Positions 44,998 to 54,828 of a DNA stretch of 64,000 bases are shown here, in pieces (position 1 is the stretch's first letter; every line of letters begins with the position of its first letter). The stretch covers positions 496,001-560,000 of the forward strand of contig NZ_JAENHP010000004.1 of assembly GCF_016834655.1 (NCBI RefSeq), given 5' to 3'. The DNA is from Paractinoplanes ovalisporus. GTDB lineage: Bacteria > Actinomycetota > Actinomycetes > Mycobacteriales > Micromonosporaceae. The position numbers and the translations under genes are program-made. The notes below the pieces were generated by a model that ran no database searches, had not been told where the DNA came from, and was given only the letters and a program-made list of their open reading frames with translations.

Positions 44998-46161
44998 GGC
45001 ATCCTGATCCTGCTGATGCTGGTCTTCGCGATCAGCGGTTACCGCCAAGGCTTTGTCATCGGCGCGCTCTCGTTCGGCGGCTTCTTCAGCGGCGTGCTGA
45101 TCGGCCTGCAGGTCGGCCCGCTGATCGCCGACCGGTTCACCGACCCGACCGCGCGGCTCGTCGTCTCGCTGGTCACGATCTTCGCGCTGGCCGTGCTGGG
45201 GCAGACTTTGGCCGGCTGGCTCGGCACCCACCTGCGCCGCGCCATCCAGAGCCGTCCGCTGCAGCGGGTCGACGACGCCGGCGGCGCGGCCATCTCGCTG
45301 GTGGCGGTGCTGCTGGTGGCCTGGCTGATCGCCGTGCCGCTGGGCTCGACCCCGTTCCCGGCGCTCAACAAAGAGGTGCGCGAGAGCGCGATCCTCGGCG
45401 GCATCAACAGCCTGATGCCCGACCAGGCGCAGGCTCTCTCGGCCGCGCTGCGCGACACGCTCGACACCAGCGGCTTCCCCGACGTCTTCGGCGGCCTCAC
45501 CCCGACCGACGCCAAAGAGGTGGCCGCGCCCGACCCGGCGCTCAAGGGTTCCCAGATCGTCCAGAAGTCGAAGCGCTCGGTCATCAAGGTGCTGGGCACG
45601 GCGCCGAGCTGTTCGCGGCGCATCGAGGGATCCGGATTCGTCTACGCCGACGAGCGCGTGATGACCAACGCGCACGTCGTCGCGGGCACGCGCGAGACCG
45701 AGGTCGAGGTCAACGGCCGGCGTCAGGATGCCACGGTGGTCGTCTACGACCCCGACCGCGATCTGGCCGTCCTCTACGTTCCGGGCCTGACCGCGCCGGT
45801 GATGCCGTTCGTCAAGAAGCAGGCCGCCACCGGGGCGAGCGCGATCGTGCTGGGATATCCGCAGGACGGCCCGTACGACGCCCAGTCCGCCCGTGTCCGC
45901 GACGTCGGTCGCATCACGGGTCCCGACATCTACGACTCGGGCGACGTGACCCGCGAGATCTACACGATCCGTTCGCTGGTCCGCAGCGGCAACTCGGGCG
46001 GCCCCCTGATCACCACGAACGGCCAGGTGCTGGGCGTGATCTTCGCGGCCGCGGCCGACGACAAGAACACGGGCTTCGCCCTGACCGCCAACGAGGCGGC
46101 CCCGGTGGCCCAGGCCGGCGAGTCCCGAACCCGAGGCGTCCGCACCGGCGACTGCGCCTGA
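44989..46161 (+). CDS. marP: MarP-type periplasmic serine protease
   Basis: 390 residues from GTG 44989. The N-terminal CvpA-like membrane domain has four spans within 1-125 (GILILLMLVFAISGYRQGF, LVVSLVTIFALAVLGQTLAG). A chymotrypsin-like domain follows with His229 (MTNAHVVAG), Asp258 (DPDRDLAVLYV) and Ser336 (SGNSGGPLI); Cys in SCSRRI and the terminal GDCA could pair. In mycobacteria MarP (Rv3671c) protects against acid by cleaving a wall hydrolase. The location at the end of the block with Nudix and thioredoxin matches. The start region is duplicated, creating an upstream mini-ORF. Confidence 0.93.
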   Translation: MVDGILILLMLVFAISGYRQGFVIGALSFGGFFSGVLIGLQVGPLIADRFTDPTARLVVSLVTIFALAVLGQTLAGWLGTHLRRAIQSRPLQRVDDAGGAAISLVAVLLVAWLIAVPLGSTPFPALNKEVRESAILGGINSLMPDQAQALSAALRDTLDTSGFPDVFGGLTPTDAKEVAAPDPALKGSQIVQKSKRSVIKVLGTAPSCSRRIEGSGFVYADERVMTNAHVVAGTRETEVEVNGRRQDATVVVYDPDRDLAVLYVPGLTAPVMPFVKKQAATGASAIVLGYPQDGPYDAQSARVRDVGRITGPDIYDSGDVTREIYTIRSLVRSGNSGGPLITTNGQVLGVIFAAAADDKNTGFALTANEAAPVAQAGESRTRGVRTGDCA

Positions 46162-46310
46162 CCGCCGGCCCCGACGCGCCGGCCCGTCGCCGCCCGGCCG
46201 GGTCTGGCGTCCCCGACAAGCGCGTTCCGGCGGTCGGTGGCCCGCCTCCGCCTACGCAGCGATCCGTTCGTTGCGCCGGTGTTCTCGGCTGCCCGCTCAG
46301 CTAGGCGTTC

Positions 46311-47066
46311 GTGGCGCCGATACAGATTTTCCGTTTCCAGGAGTTCGAGGAACGATCGGCCGACGTGAACCGGACGGTGTGGTCCGGCGATCTCGCGCGG
46401 TTCACCAATGACCTTCCGCAGACGTTTCTCGTCGCCTCGCAGGAAAAGACGCAAGACAAGAAGCTGAAGCGGGCGGCTGTCATCTCCGCGGTTGCCGTGG
46501 TGACCTGTGGCGCTCTTGTCCTCTTCGTGGCCTCGCGCCGTGATTCTCAACCGGCCGCCGCGCCTGCGAGCTATGCGGTGTCTCCGGTCGATTCGCCCAC
46601 CACGGTGCGAGCCGGCTCGGTGCCCACCACGTCACCGGTGCCGACAACGTCGCCATCGCCGTCACCCGTGGTGACACCAGCGCCTGCCTTCACCATCACA
46701 TGCGATGTCGGCGATTCCGGCGACGAGGTGACGTTCACTTCGGTCAAGCAGGCGTGGGCCGCCAACGGCGGAACGTACTTCTGCGAGGCGGAGGTGCCGG
46801 ACTCGCACCGGTTGACCAGCTCGGAGAAGGCGGCTGTCGTCATCGACCAGAGACTCGGCAACGGTGACAGCATGATTGACTCGCTTGAGGTGCTTCTCGG
46901 GTTCTGCGCCGACACCGTCGACTACGACGTCACCTACGAGAAGATCGAGCCCAAGACGGTTGAGCGCTACGAAGACATGGACGAGGACCGGCTGCAGGCG
47001 GTCTACAAGCTCTGCCCGAATGCTCCCACGGCCAAGCTCATGCGCCAGGCGATCTATAACCAGTGA
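46311..47066 (+). CDS. Single-span membrane protein of unknown family
   Basis: 251 residues from GTG 46311. A soluble N-terminal part of about 52 residues (IQIFRFQEFEERSADVNRTV) is followed by KKLKRAA and one membrane span (VISAVAVVTCGALVLFVA, about 56-74). A Ser/Thr/Pro linker then leads to an extracellular domain of about 130 residues with three Cys (ITCDVGD, YFCEAEVP, LGFCADTV) and a fourth in KLCPNAP, suggesting two disulfides. Codon use and GC are slightly lower than neighbours. Convergent with the mycosin gene; a role in secretion cannot be claimed. Confidence 0.75.
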   Translation: MAPIQIFRFQEFEERSADVNRTVWSGDLARFTNDLPQTFLVASQEKTQDKKLKRAAVISAVAVVTCGALVLFVASRRDSQPAAAPASYAVSPVDSPTTVRAGSVPTTSPVPTTSPSPSPVVTPAPAFTITCDVGDSGDEVTFTSVKQAWAANGGTYFCEAEVPDSHRLTSSEKAAVVIDQRLGNGDSMIDSLEVLLGFCADTVDYDVTYEKIEPKTVERYEDMDEDRLQAVYKLCPNAPTAKLMRQAIYNQ

Positions 47067-47101
47067 CAACCCGGCCATGGCGGCCGACCGCCGGGGGTGG
47101 G

Positions 47102-48364
47102 TCAGGTGTTGGCGGCGAAACGGCGGATGGTCAGCGCGGCCGCGACGGCCGAGAGCAGGAACAAGCCGGCCGCCGCCCACCAGCCCCGGTGGGAGTCGGT
47201 GGCGGGGGCCGCGACCGGGGCGGCGCCGCTGCCGGCCTCGCGGTCGGGGGAAGCGGGGACCAGTTCCTTGGTCGCGCCCTCGGGCGCCGACTGGGCCTGG
47301 CCGGGAACCGGCGCGCTGCCGAACCGGGCGATGCCGGGCGACGGGAGGTTGTCGAGCGGGTTTTCGAAGACCGGCGGGACCGAGGCGGTCAGGGCACCGA
47401 CCGGGTCGACCAGGCCGAAACCGAAGACCGGGTCGCGGCCGGGGGCGCCCTTGTCCTTCGCCGTACGGATGATGCGGTTGATGACCTCGCCGGCCGGCAT
47501 GTCGGGCCAGCGGGAACGGATCAGGGCCGCGGTGGCCGAGACCATCGGGGCGGCGAAGCTGGTGCCCTGGACCTTCCAGTAGTCGCCGCCGGTGTTGGCG
47601 CCGACCAGCTGGGTCGCGGGGGCCGTCACCACCGTCTCCTTGCCGGTGATCGAACCCGACCACAGGGTGGTGCCGTCGCGTTCCATGCCCGCGACGGCGA
47701 GGACGCCGGGCTCGCGAGCCGGGTACCACACCCCGGTCGAGGAGGACGCGCTGGTGTTTCCGGTGCAGGCGATGACGACGACGTCTTTGGCGAACGCGTA
47801 GTCGAGGGCCGCCGCCAGGGCCGCGCTGCTGCCGTTGCCGCCGAGCGACAAGTTGATGACCTTCGCGCCCTTGTCGACCGCCCAGCGCACACCCTTCGCG
47901 ACGATCAGGGCGTCGTTGTAGCGGTTGTCCTCGTCCAGGACCCGTACGGGAAGAATTTTGGCCTTGGGCGCGATGCCGACCACACCGGACTCGTCGTCGC
48001 TGCGCCCGGCGATGATGCCCGAGACCGTGGTGCCGTGGCCGACCAGGTCGGTGTCGCCGTCGCCCTTGTCGTCGACCAGGTCGAGACCGGGCAGCACCTG
48101 ACCCTGCAGGTCGGGGTGGTCGGCGTCGACACCGGAGTCGATGACGGCGACGGTCACGCCGGTGCCGTTGGCATAGGTCCAGGCCTCGGCGATGTTGAGG
48201 GTGGCCAGGTGCCACTCGTCGGCCCGCACCGAATCGCCCTGCAGCGGGCTCGGCTCGGCTCGGAGCTCGGCCGGCACGGTGGGTGCGGCGGAGACCGGCG
48301 ACACCGGGAAACCCAGGGCAAAAAGCCCAGCCGTCGCGGCAGCGGCCAGTCGGCGACCACTCAC
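47102..48364 (-). CDS. mycP: Type VII secretion mycosin (subtilisin-like protease)
   Basis: 420 residues from GTG 48364-48362 (GGAGG twelve nt upstream), which gives a proper signal peptide (SGRRLAAAATAGLFALGF...VSA); a GTG at 48457 would add 31 residues ahead of it. Mycosins are membrane-anchored subtilases of ESX systems. The triad is visible: VIDSGVDADHPDL (Asp, about 75), GHGTTVSGIIAG (His, about 110) and QGTSFAAPMVSA (Ser, about 267); ACTGNTSASS carries the oxyanion Asn. A Pro/Ala linker leads to one C-terminal span (GWWAAAGLFLLSAVAAALTI) with a basic end. Downstream of eccC by 120 bp. Confidence 0.93.
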   Translation of the reverse strand: MSGRRLAAAATAGLFALGFPVSPVSAAPTVPAELRAEPSPLQGDSVRADEWHLATLNIAEAWTYANGTGVTVAVIDSGVDADHPDLQGQVLPGLDLVDDKGDGDTDLVGHGTTVSGIIAGRSDDESGVVGIAPKAKILPVRVLDEDNRYNDALIVAKGVRWAVDKGAKVINLSLGGNGSSAALAAALDYAFAKDVVVIACTGNTSASSSTGVWYPAREPGVLAVAGMERDGTTLWSGSITGKETVVTAPATQLVGANTGGDYWKVQGTSFAAPMVSATAALIRSRWPDMPAGEVINRIIRTAKDKGAPGRDPVFGFGLVDPVGALTASVPPVFENPLDNLPSPGIARFGSAPVPGQAQSAPEGATKELVPASPDREAGSGAAPVAAPATDSHRGWWAAAGLFLLSAVAAALTIRRFAANT

Positions 48365-48484
48365 CAAGGCGCACCGCCTCCAAAGGCCAGAACCAGGTCG
48401 ATGCAGATTACTCCGAAACCGAGCCTTACGGCGGGGATCGGTCGATGGTTGTCGCACCGCCTGTCTGTTAAATCTTCGCGCATG

Positions 48485-51400
48485 TCAGTACGGCGCCAGG
48501 TGCGCCAACTGAATCAGCCGTGTGCCCTCACGCCGCGTGAGCAGACGTCCGCGGCCGGGTGGCATCAGCACCGGCCGGACGTTGCCGATCAGTGCGCCCT
48601 CGTCGGACGGACCGGACATCACCAGGCCCGGCGCCGACAGTTCGCGCAGGCGCTGGATGACCGGCTCGTACAGGGCCCGGCTGGCGCCGCCGGCCCGCCG
48701 GGTGAGGATCAGGTGCAGGCCGACGTCGCGGGCCTGCGGCAGGTATTCCAGCAGCGGGGTGAGCGGGTTGGTCGGCCCGGCGACGACCAGGTCGTAATCG
48801 TCGACCAGCACGAACAGCTCGGGACCGGTCCACCATGACCGTTCGCGCAGCTGCTGGGCGGTCACGTCGGGGCCGGGCAGGCGGCGTTCCATGTAGCCGG
48901 CGACCGACTGCATCAGCTCGAGCGTCTTCTGGGCCTGGATCCCGTACCCGATGCGGTGTTCGGTCTCCGGAAGGTCCATGAGGGAGCGTCGGTAGTCGAC
49001 CAGGATGATCCGCGCCTCCTCGGGCGCGAACCGGTTCGTGATCGTCGTGGCCAGGCCGCGCAGGAACGTCGACTTGCCGCACTCGGCGTCGCCGAAGAGC
49101 AGGAAGTGCGGGTCGGAAGCGAAGTCGATCTCGACGGGCTGCAGGTCGGCCTCGGAGATGCCGATGGGAAGGCGCAGGCCGCTGCTGCGTTGGAGATCCA
49201 GGTCCGCGTACGGCACCAGGGCCGGAAGCAGACGCACCCGGGGCGCCGGAGCGCCGTGCCAGTTGGTGGCGATCTCCTTGACCAGGTCGGACGTGTCGGC
49301 CAGGGTGCTCAGTTCGGGCCGGACCGTGAGCAGGTGGAGGAACTTGTTCTTGTCGGTCGGGTGCTCGATGATGCCGCGGCCGGGCTTCTCGGGCACCGTC
49401 ATCGCGGCCCGGCGGTTGACCGTGGAGTCGCTGGGGTCGCCGAGACGCAGTTCGAGTTTGGAGCCGAACAGGTCGCGGATCGCCGGCCGGAAGTCCATCC
49501 ACCGGGAGCTCGCGGCGACGACGTGGATGCCGTACGAGAGACCGCGGGTGGCGATGTCGGTGATGACGGATTCCAGCTCTTCGTACTCTTTGCGCAGCGT
49601 GGCCCAGCCGTCCACGACGAGGAAGACGTCGCCGAACGGGTCGTTGTCGCCGGCCTGGCTGGCGGTGTTGGCCCGGCGGCGCCGGTACGACGCCATCGAG
49701 TCGATGCCCATGGCGGCGAACCGCGCCTCGCGCTCAGTGAGCAAAGTGGAGATCTCGCCCACCGTACGCCGGACGCCCACCGTGTCGAGCCGGCCCGACA
49801 CGCCGCCCACGTGGGGCAGGTCGCGCAGCGTGCCGAGCGAACCGCCACCGAAGTCGAGGCAGTAGACCTGCACCTCGGCCGGTGTGTGGGTGAGCGCCAG
49901 CCCGCAGATCATCGAGCGCATCGCGGTCGACTTGCCGCTCAGCGTGGAGCCGACCATCGCCACATGCCCGGCCGCGCCCGCGAGTTGCAGCCACATGACG
50001 TCGCGCAGCTGCTCGCGCGGCTTGTCGACCATCGCGATCGGCACCTGGAGGGCGCCGTGCAGTTCCGGGTTGGCGAACGCCAGGCCACGGGCCTGGTCGA
50101 CCACCACCGGCCCGAGCAGCTCGTCGAGGGCCGGGGACTGGTTGAGCGGCGGCAGCCAGACCTGGTGGGCCGGCGGCCCCTGACCGCCGAGGCGGTCGAC
50201 CATCACGTCGAGCACGCTCTCGCCGGCCGGGATCTCCTCGGGCTTCGGCTCGACCGGCTTCACCGGCTTGGGCGCCGGGACGTAACGCGTCGAGTAGGAC
50301 AGGACCTGCGGTTCGGCCCCGGCGCCGCCGCCGGTGGTGCGGGCGCGGGCCTTGGGCAACGGGCCCGAGACGTACGCGGCCTTGAAGCGCAGCAGTGGCT
50401 CGGTGCCGAACTTGAGATAACCGTGGCCGGGGGACCGCGGCAGCTCGTAGGCGTCCGGCACGCCGAGCACGGCCCGGGATTCGAGCGCCGAGAAGGTCCG
50501 CAGGCCCACCCGGTATGACAAGTGGGTGTCGAGGCCGCGCAGCCGGCCCTCCTCGAGCCGCTGGCTGGCCAGCAGCAGGTGCACGCCGAGCGACCGGCCC
50601 AGCCGTCCGATCTGGACGAACAGGTCGATGAAGTCGGGTTTGGCCGAGAGCAGCTCGGAGAACTCGTCACAGATCACGAGCAGCGACGGCAGCGGCGGAA
50701 GGGCGGCGCCACCGGCCCGGGCCTTCTCGTAGTCGCGCAGGCTGGCGTAGTTGCCGGCCTTGCGCAGCACCTCCTGCCGCCGGATCATCTCGCCGTCGAT
50801 CGCGTCGACCATGCGGTCGACCAGTGGCAGTTCGTCGGCCAGGTTGGTGATCACGGCGGCGGTGTGCGGCAGGCGGTCGAGCGAGGCGAACGTCGCGCCG
50901 CCCTTGAAGTCGATCAGGACGAAGTTCAGCGACTCGGACGAATGCGACGTGGCGAGCGCCAGCACCAGCGTGCGCAGCAGCTCGGACTTGCCCGAACCGG
51001 TGGCCCCGATCAGCAGGCCGTGCGGGCCCATGCCGTCCTGGGCCGACTCCTTGAGGTCGAGCTCGACCGGGGCGCCGTCGGCCCCGACGCCGATCGGCAC
51101 GCGCAGCTTGTCGCGGTTGGGCCGGGGCATCCAGGCCTGGGCCACGCTGAACGTCTCGGGGTCGCCGATGTTGAGCAGATCGGCCAGGCCCATCTCGGTC
51201 GACAGCGGGGTGTCGGACGACTTCGACATCGCGGCCAGGCGCAGCGGGGACAGCCGCCGCGCGACCGCCTCGGCCTCCTCGACGCTGAGCTGGTCGGGCT
51301 GCCCGACCTCGGCCTCGTGCTCCATCGAATACGTGTTGAGCACCCGGCGGCCGGAATGGTGCGCGACCTCGAGCACGAGCAGCGAGCGGTCGAGCAGCCG

Positions 51401-52453
51401 GGGTGGTTGCTCGTCGAGGTCGAGGACGGTGACGCCGTCGATGCCGTCGTCGAGCTGGGTCGCGCCCTTGAGGTCGGCGCCGTCGAGCACGATCACCACG
51501 TGCGGCGTGCTGACGCTCTGGCCCATCGGGTTGAACCGGGGGCGGTTGCCGATCACGTCTTCGAGCAGTTTCTCCAGCTCCTGGCCGGTGCTCGCGACCA
51601 GGCGCACGTGACCGAGCGCATCGGTGCGGGCCGGGTGCAGGTTGTGCGGCAGCCACTTGACCCACTCCCACGACGAGCGGCGTTCGGGGCCGGCGCAGAC
51701 CGCGACGATCAGGTCGTCGGGCGCGTGGAACGTGGCCAGCTGCGCGACCACGGCGCGGGTCAGGCCCTGCACGTCGCTGGTCGCGCCCGGACCGCCGGCC
51801 CGCAGGAACACGCGCGCGAACCCGCGCAGCGAGGCCGCCACAGGCAGGTCGGGCACCACGGAGTAGGCGTCGAGGAAGCGTCGCAGCGCGCCCGCGGTCA
51901 TCGGCTCGAGCTCGTCGAGCGGGCGGGTCACCGGCGGCAGCAGGGGCGTGGCCAGCGTCTGCGGCCCGACGGCGAGCCGGACCACGCCGAAGTCGGGGTC
52001 GCTGGTGCGCCGCTCCCACACCCGGTGGCTGCCGGCGGTGGACCAGAGCTTGGTCGGGTCGGGGTGGCGGTAGAGCAGGCCCACGCGCTGCTTGCGGGCC
52101 GTCTCGCGGACGCGTTTACGCAGGCCGGAGAGGTGCCGCAGGTATTCGCGGCGGGCTGCCATCATCTCGGCCTTCTTGGGCGAGCCGTTCGAGCCGAAGC
52201 TGGTGGCCAGCATGGCGACCGACGAGATGCCGAACAGGCCACCGATCACATAGGAATAGGCCCCCGTGCGGCCCTGGCCCATCATCATGGCCATCGCGAC
52301 CGAGCCGCCCAGCATCGGCAGCGCCATCATCGCCTGCTGCCAGCGCCCGCCGGCCGCCTGCGGGATCTCGGGCGGGGGCTCGACAGCGATCTCGCCGGTC
52401 GGGATCTCCGGCGCGGGGCGCCGGGCCGACCGCTTGATCACTACCGTACTCAT
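48485..52453 (-). CDS. eccC: Type VII secretion ATPase EccC
   Basis: 1322 residues, full length for a fused EccCa-EccCb. ATG 52453-52451 with AAGGG five nt upstream. Two membrane spans lie near residues 40-85 (MMALPMLGGSVAMAMMMG, YVIGGLFGISSVAMLATSF). Three FtsK/SpoIIIE ATPase domains follow with P-loops GATGSGKSE (about 480), GSTLSGKST (about 838) and GDAECGKST (about 1124). Domain 1 has the complete Walker B LLVICDEFSELL; the later ones are partly degenerate, as is usual. It is the motor of the ESX-type secretion machine that recognises Esx/WXG100 substrates. Divergent from eccD; 145 bp between them. Confidence 0.97.
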   Translation of the reverse strand: MSTVVIKRSARRPAPEIPTGEIAVEPPPEIPQAAGGRWQQAMMALPMLGGSVAMAMMMGQGRTGAYSYVIGGLFGISSVAMLATSFGSNGSPKKAEMMAARREYLRHLSGLRKRVRETARKQRVGLLYRHPDPTKLWSTAGSHRVWERRTSDPDFGVVRLAVGPQTLATPLLPPVTRPLDELEPMTAGALRRFLDAYSVVPDLPVAASLRGFARVFLRAGGPGATSDVQGLTRAVVAQLATFHAPDDLIVAVCAGPERRSSWEWVKWLPHNLHPARTDALGHVRLVASTGQELEKLLEDVIGNRPRFNPMGQSVSTPHVVIVLDGADLKGATQLDDGIDGVTVLDLDEQPPRLLDRSLLVLEVAHHSGRRVLNTYSMEHEAEVGQPDQLSVEEAEAVARRLSPLRLAAMSKSSDTPLSTEMGLADLLNIGDPETFSVAQAWMPRPNRDKLRVPIGVGADGAPVELDLKESAQDGMGPHGLLIGATGSGKSELLRTLVLALATSHSSESLNFVLIDFKGGATFASLDRLPHTAAVITNLADELPLVDRMVDAIDGEMIRRQEVLRKAGNYASLRDYEKARAGGAALPPLPSLLVICDEFSELLSAKPDFIDLFVQIGRLGRSLGVHLLLASQRLEEGRLRGLDTHLSYRVGLRTFSALESRAVLGVPDAYELPRSPGHGYLKFGTEPLLRFKAAYVSGPLPKARARTTGGGAGAEPQVLSYSTRYVPAPKPVKPVEPKPEEIPAGESVLDVMVDRLGGQGPPAHQVWLPPLNQSPALDELLGPVVVDQARGLAFANPELHGALQVPIAMVDKPREQLRDVMWLQLAGAAGHVAMVGSTLSGKSTAMRSMICGLALTHTPAEVQVYCLDFGGGSLGTLRDLPHVGGVSGRLDTVGVRRTVGEISTLLTEREARFAAMGIDSMASYRRRRANTASQAGDNDPFGDVFLVVDGWATLRKEYEELESVITDIATRGLSYGIHVVAASSRWMDFRPAIRDLFGSKLELRLGDPSDSTVNRRAAMTVPEKPGRGIIEHPTDKNKFLHLLTVRPELSTLADTSDLVKEIATNWHGAPAPRVRLLPALVPYADLDLQRSSGLRLPIGISEADLQPVEIDFASDPHFLLFGDAECGKSTFLRGLATTITNRFAPEEARIILVDYRRSLMDLPETEHRIGYGIQAQKTLELMQSVAGYMERRLPGPDVTAQQLRERSWWTGPELFVLVDDYDLVVAGPTNPLTPLLEYLPQARDVGLHLILTRRAGGASRALYEPVIQRLRELSAPGLVMSGPSDEGALIGNVRPVLMPPGRGRLLTRREGTRLIQLAHLAPY

Positions 52454-52598
52454 TCCGCCCTTTGTCCCTTTCGTCCATATTGGCGGGTCGCCACTGGGCG
52501 TTGCCCTGGGCTCATCGTAGGTAAAGTGCGCTTGCGCCCGCAGCCTCGTCCTCGTCGATGTGCGGCGGCGGGGTAAAACGGGGAACGGGGAGGTGTCC

Positions 52599-54032
52599 AT
52601 GAGTATCGGATTGGCGCGGGTCACGATCAGCGCCCCGCAGCGCCGCATCGACGTGGCCCTGCCCGAGCACGTGCCGCTGGCCGAGCTGCTGCCCGAGGTG
52701 CTGCGGCACGCGGGTGAGGGCCTGGCCGACGACGGCGAGCGACACGGCGGCTGGGTGCTGCGGCGCACCGACGGGGTCGCGCTGGCCACGGCTCAGGGTC
52801 TGTTCCCCCAGGGCGTGCGGGACGGCGAGGTGCTCCACCTGGTGCCGGCCCACGACGAGTGGCCCGAGCTCGAGTACGACGACGTGGTCGAGGCCATCGC
52901 CGAGGGCGCGCGCCGCCGCGGCAACGCGTGGACGCCGGCCTCCACCCGCACGGCGACGCTGGTCGGGGCCGGGGTGCTGCTCGCGCTCGGCCTGATCGCG
53001 GTGCTCGCCGCGGGTCCAGGATGGACCGGTGCGGCCTTCGCCGGGCTCGGGCTCGCGGTGCTGCTCGCGCTGGCCGGGGTGACGGCTTCCCGCGCGTACG
53101 GGGATGCCCGCGCCGGGGCGGCTCTCGGTGCGTACGCGATGCCGTTCGCCTTCGCCGGTGGCGCCGTTCTCGTCGCCACCGAGGACCCGGTCGGCGTCTT
53201 CGGGCTGCTGCCCTGGCTCGGCGGCTCGGAACTGCTGGCCGGATCGGTCGCGCTGCTGCTGGTCGCCGCGCTCGGTGCGGTCGGGGTGGCCGGTCAGCTG
53301 CGGCTCTTCACGGCCGGCGCCGTGGTCGGGCTGTTCGGTGCGGTCGCGGCGCTGACCAGCATGGTCACCAGCGCCGCCGGGGCCGCCGCGGTGCTGATCT
53401 CGATCCTGGTCTGCGGGATCGGCGCGCTGCCGCTGCTGGCGATCCGCTTCGGCAAGGTGCCGATGCCGCCGGTCACGCTGCCCACCGGCGCCGAGGCGGC
53501 CGAGGGGTTCACCGGGGTCAGCGCCTCGAGCGCGCTCGACGCCGCCCGCGAACGCCCCGACCGGGCCACCGTCTTCGCGGCCGTGACCCGAACCGAGGAA
53601 CTGCTGGCGGGCATGCTGCTCGGCCACGCCGTGCTGGCTGTGGCCGCGTTCAGCGTCCTGGCCGTCGACGGTTCGCTCTCCACCCGCATCCTGATCGCCG
53701 TCTCGGCGGCGGCGCTGCTGCTGCGCTCACGGCTGTTCGTCACCCTGCGCCAGCGGGTGCCGCTGGTGGTGGGCGGTCTGGCCGGCATCGCGGCGCTCGG
53801 CGTCGACATGCTGCGCGGCGCCGACGCGACGGTGCTGCTCGGGATGGTCGGGGCGGCGCTGGTACTGGCGTTGATCACCGTGGTGGCCGGGGCGACCTAT
53901 TCGCGCAAGCCGCCCTCGCCCTATCTGGGCCGGGCCGCCGACATGCTGGACACGCTCGTGGTCGTGTCGGTGATCCCGGTGGCCTGCGCGGTGGTCGGCC
54001 TCTATGACGCGGTGACCGGCATCGGCCGCTGA
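52599..54032 (+). CDS. eccD: Type VII secretion channel protein EccD
   Basis: 477 residues from ATG 52599 with GGGGAGG upstream. The first 90 residues form the ubiquitin-like cytosolic domain (RVTISAPQRRIDVALPEHVP, LFPQGVRDGEVLHLVPAH). The rest has eleven hydrophobic segments, consistent with EccD, the multi-span component of the ESX membrane complex. Only EccC, EccD and MycP are present in this window; EccB, EccE and the Esx substrates are not. Ends in a strong terminator shared with ppa. Confidence 0.95.
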   Translation: MSIGLARVTISAPQRRIDVALPEHVPLAELLPEVLRHAGEGLADDGERHGGWVLRRTDGVALATAQGLFPQGVRDGEVLHLVPAHDEWPELEYDDVVEAIAEGARRRGNAWTPASTRTATLVGAGVLLALGLIAVLAAGPGWTGAAFAGLGLAVLLALAGVTASRAYGDARAGAALGAYAMPFAFAGGAVLVATEDPVGVFGLLPWLGGSELLAGSVALLLVAALGAVGVAGQLRLFTAGAVVGLFGAVAALTSMVTSAAGAAAVLISILVCGIGALPLLAIRFGKVPMPPVTLPTGAEAAEGFTGVSASSALDAARERPDRATVFAAVTRTEELLAGMLLGHAVLAVAAFSVLAVDGSLSTRILIAVSAAALLLRSRLFVTLRQRVPLVVGGLAGIAALGVDMLRGADATVLLGMVGAALVLALITVVAGATYSRKPPSPYLGRAADMLDTLVVVSVIPVACAVVGLYDAVTGIGR

Positions 54033-54064
54033 TCTGCCGGTCTTTTCGACCTGCTCGGAAAAGC

Positions 54065-54099
54065 AGCGTGGACGGCGCTTCTCAGCTGCCGTCCACGCT
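54065..54099. terminator. Bidirectional terminator between eccD and ppa
   Basis: Perfect 12-bp stem AGCGTGGACGGC/GCCGTCCACGCT (54065-54076 with 54088-54099), 11-nt loop, between convergent genes ending at 54032 and 54168. Confidence 0.8.
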
Positions 54100-54167
54100 T
54101 GTTGCTCGTTCAGCGGCCGCGCGACGTCGGCGGGCGACGGCGGGGCGCGACCTTTCTCTTGCTCAGG

Positions 54168-54671
54168 TCAGTGCTCGTGGCCCTCGGCCTCGGCGGCCTC
54201 CTGGCGCTTGAAGGAGGCCTTGATCTCCTCCTCGGCCTCGACCCGGCCGGTCCAGGTGGCGCCCTCGACCGACTTGCCCGGCTCCAGGTCCTTGTAGACC
54301 GTGAAGAAGTGCTGGATCTCCATCCGGTCGAACTCGCCCAGGTGGTGGATGTCGCGCAGGTGCTCCTGGCGCGGGTCCTCGAACGGCACGCAGAGGACCT
54401 TGTCGTCGCGGCCCTTCTCGTCGGTCATGCGGTACATGCCGATGGCGCGCGCCCGGATCAGGCAGCCCGGGAAGGTCGGCTCCTGCACCAGCACGAGCGC
54501 GTCCAGCGGGTCGCCGTCCTGGCCCAGGGTGCCCTCGATGAAGCCGTAGTCGGCCGGGTACTGCGTCGAGGTGAACAGGGTCCGGTCGAGCCGAATGCGA
54601 CCCGTCTTGTGGTCGACCTCGTACTTGTTGCGGTGCCCCTTGGGGATCTCAACCACTACGTCGAAATCCAT
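54168..54671 (-). CDS. ppa: Inorganic pyrophosphatase
   Basis: 167 residues from ATG 54671-54669 ([20 protein letters not shown]) with AAGGGAG seven nt upstream. Hydrolyses PPi to drive biosynthesis. Family I signature residues are present: [28 protein letters not shown] with the metal-binding Asp residues, and [12 protein letters not shown]. The C-terminal segment ([20 protein letters not shown]) and the His-rich end GHEH are typical of actinobacterial forms. Conserved as the neighbour of a D-Ala-D-Ala carboxypeptidase on the opposite strand. Confidence 0.97.
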   Translation of the reverse strand: MDFDVVVEIPKGHRNKYEVDHKTGRIRLDRTLFTSTQYPADYGFIEGTLGQDGDPLDALVLVQEPTFPGCLIRARAIGMYRMTDEKGRDDKVLCVPFEDPRQEHLRDIHHLGEFDRMEIQHFFTVYKDLEPGKSVEGATWTGRVEAEEEIKASFKRQEAAEAEGHEH

Positions 54672-54828
54672 GTTGTGCTCCCTTGTTCGCCCGCTCGAGA
54701 GAAAGACCGGTCCCACGGGGCGGGGAAAACTGCGGCCGGACAGTAGCGGCCGACAGGATCCGCGCGCGTCGGTGTGCCGGATGTCGCTAGTCTCCCCTAA
54801 GTCTTACGCCGCGTTCTAGGAGGGGCTC

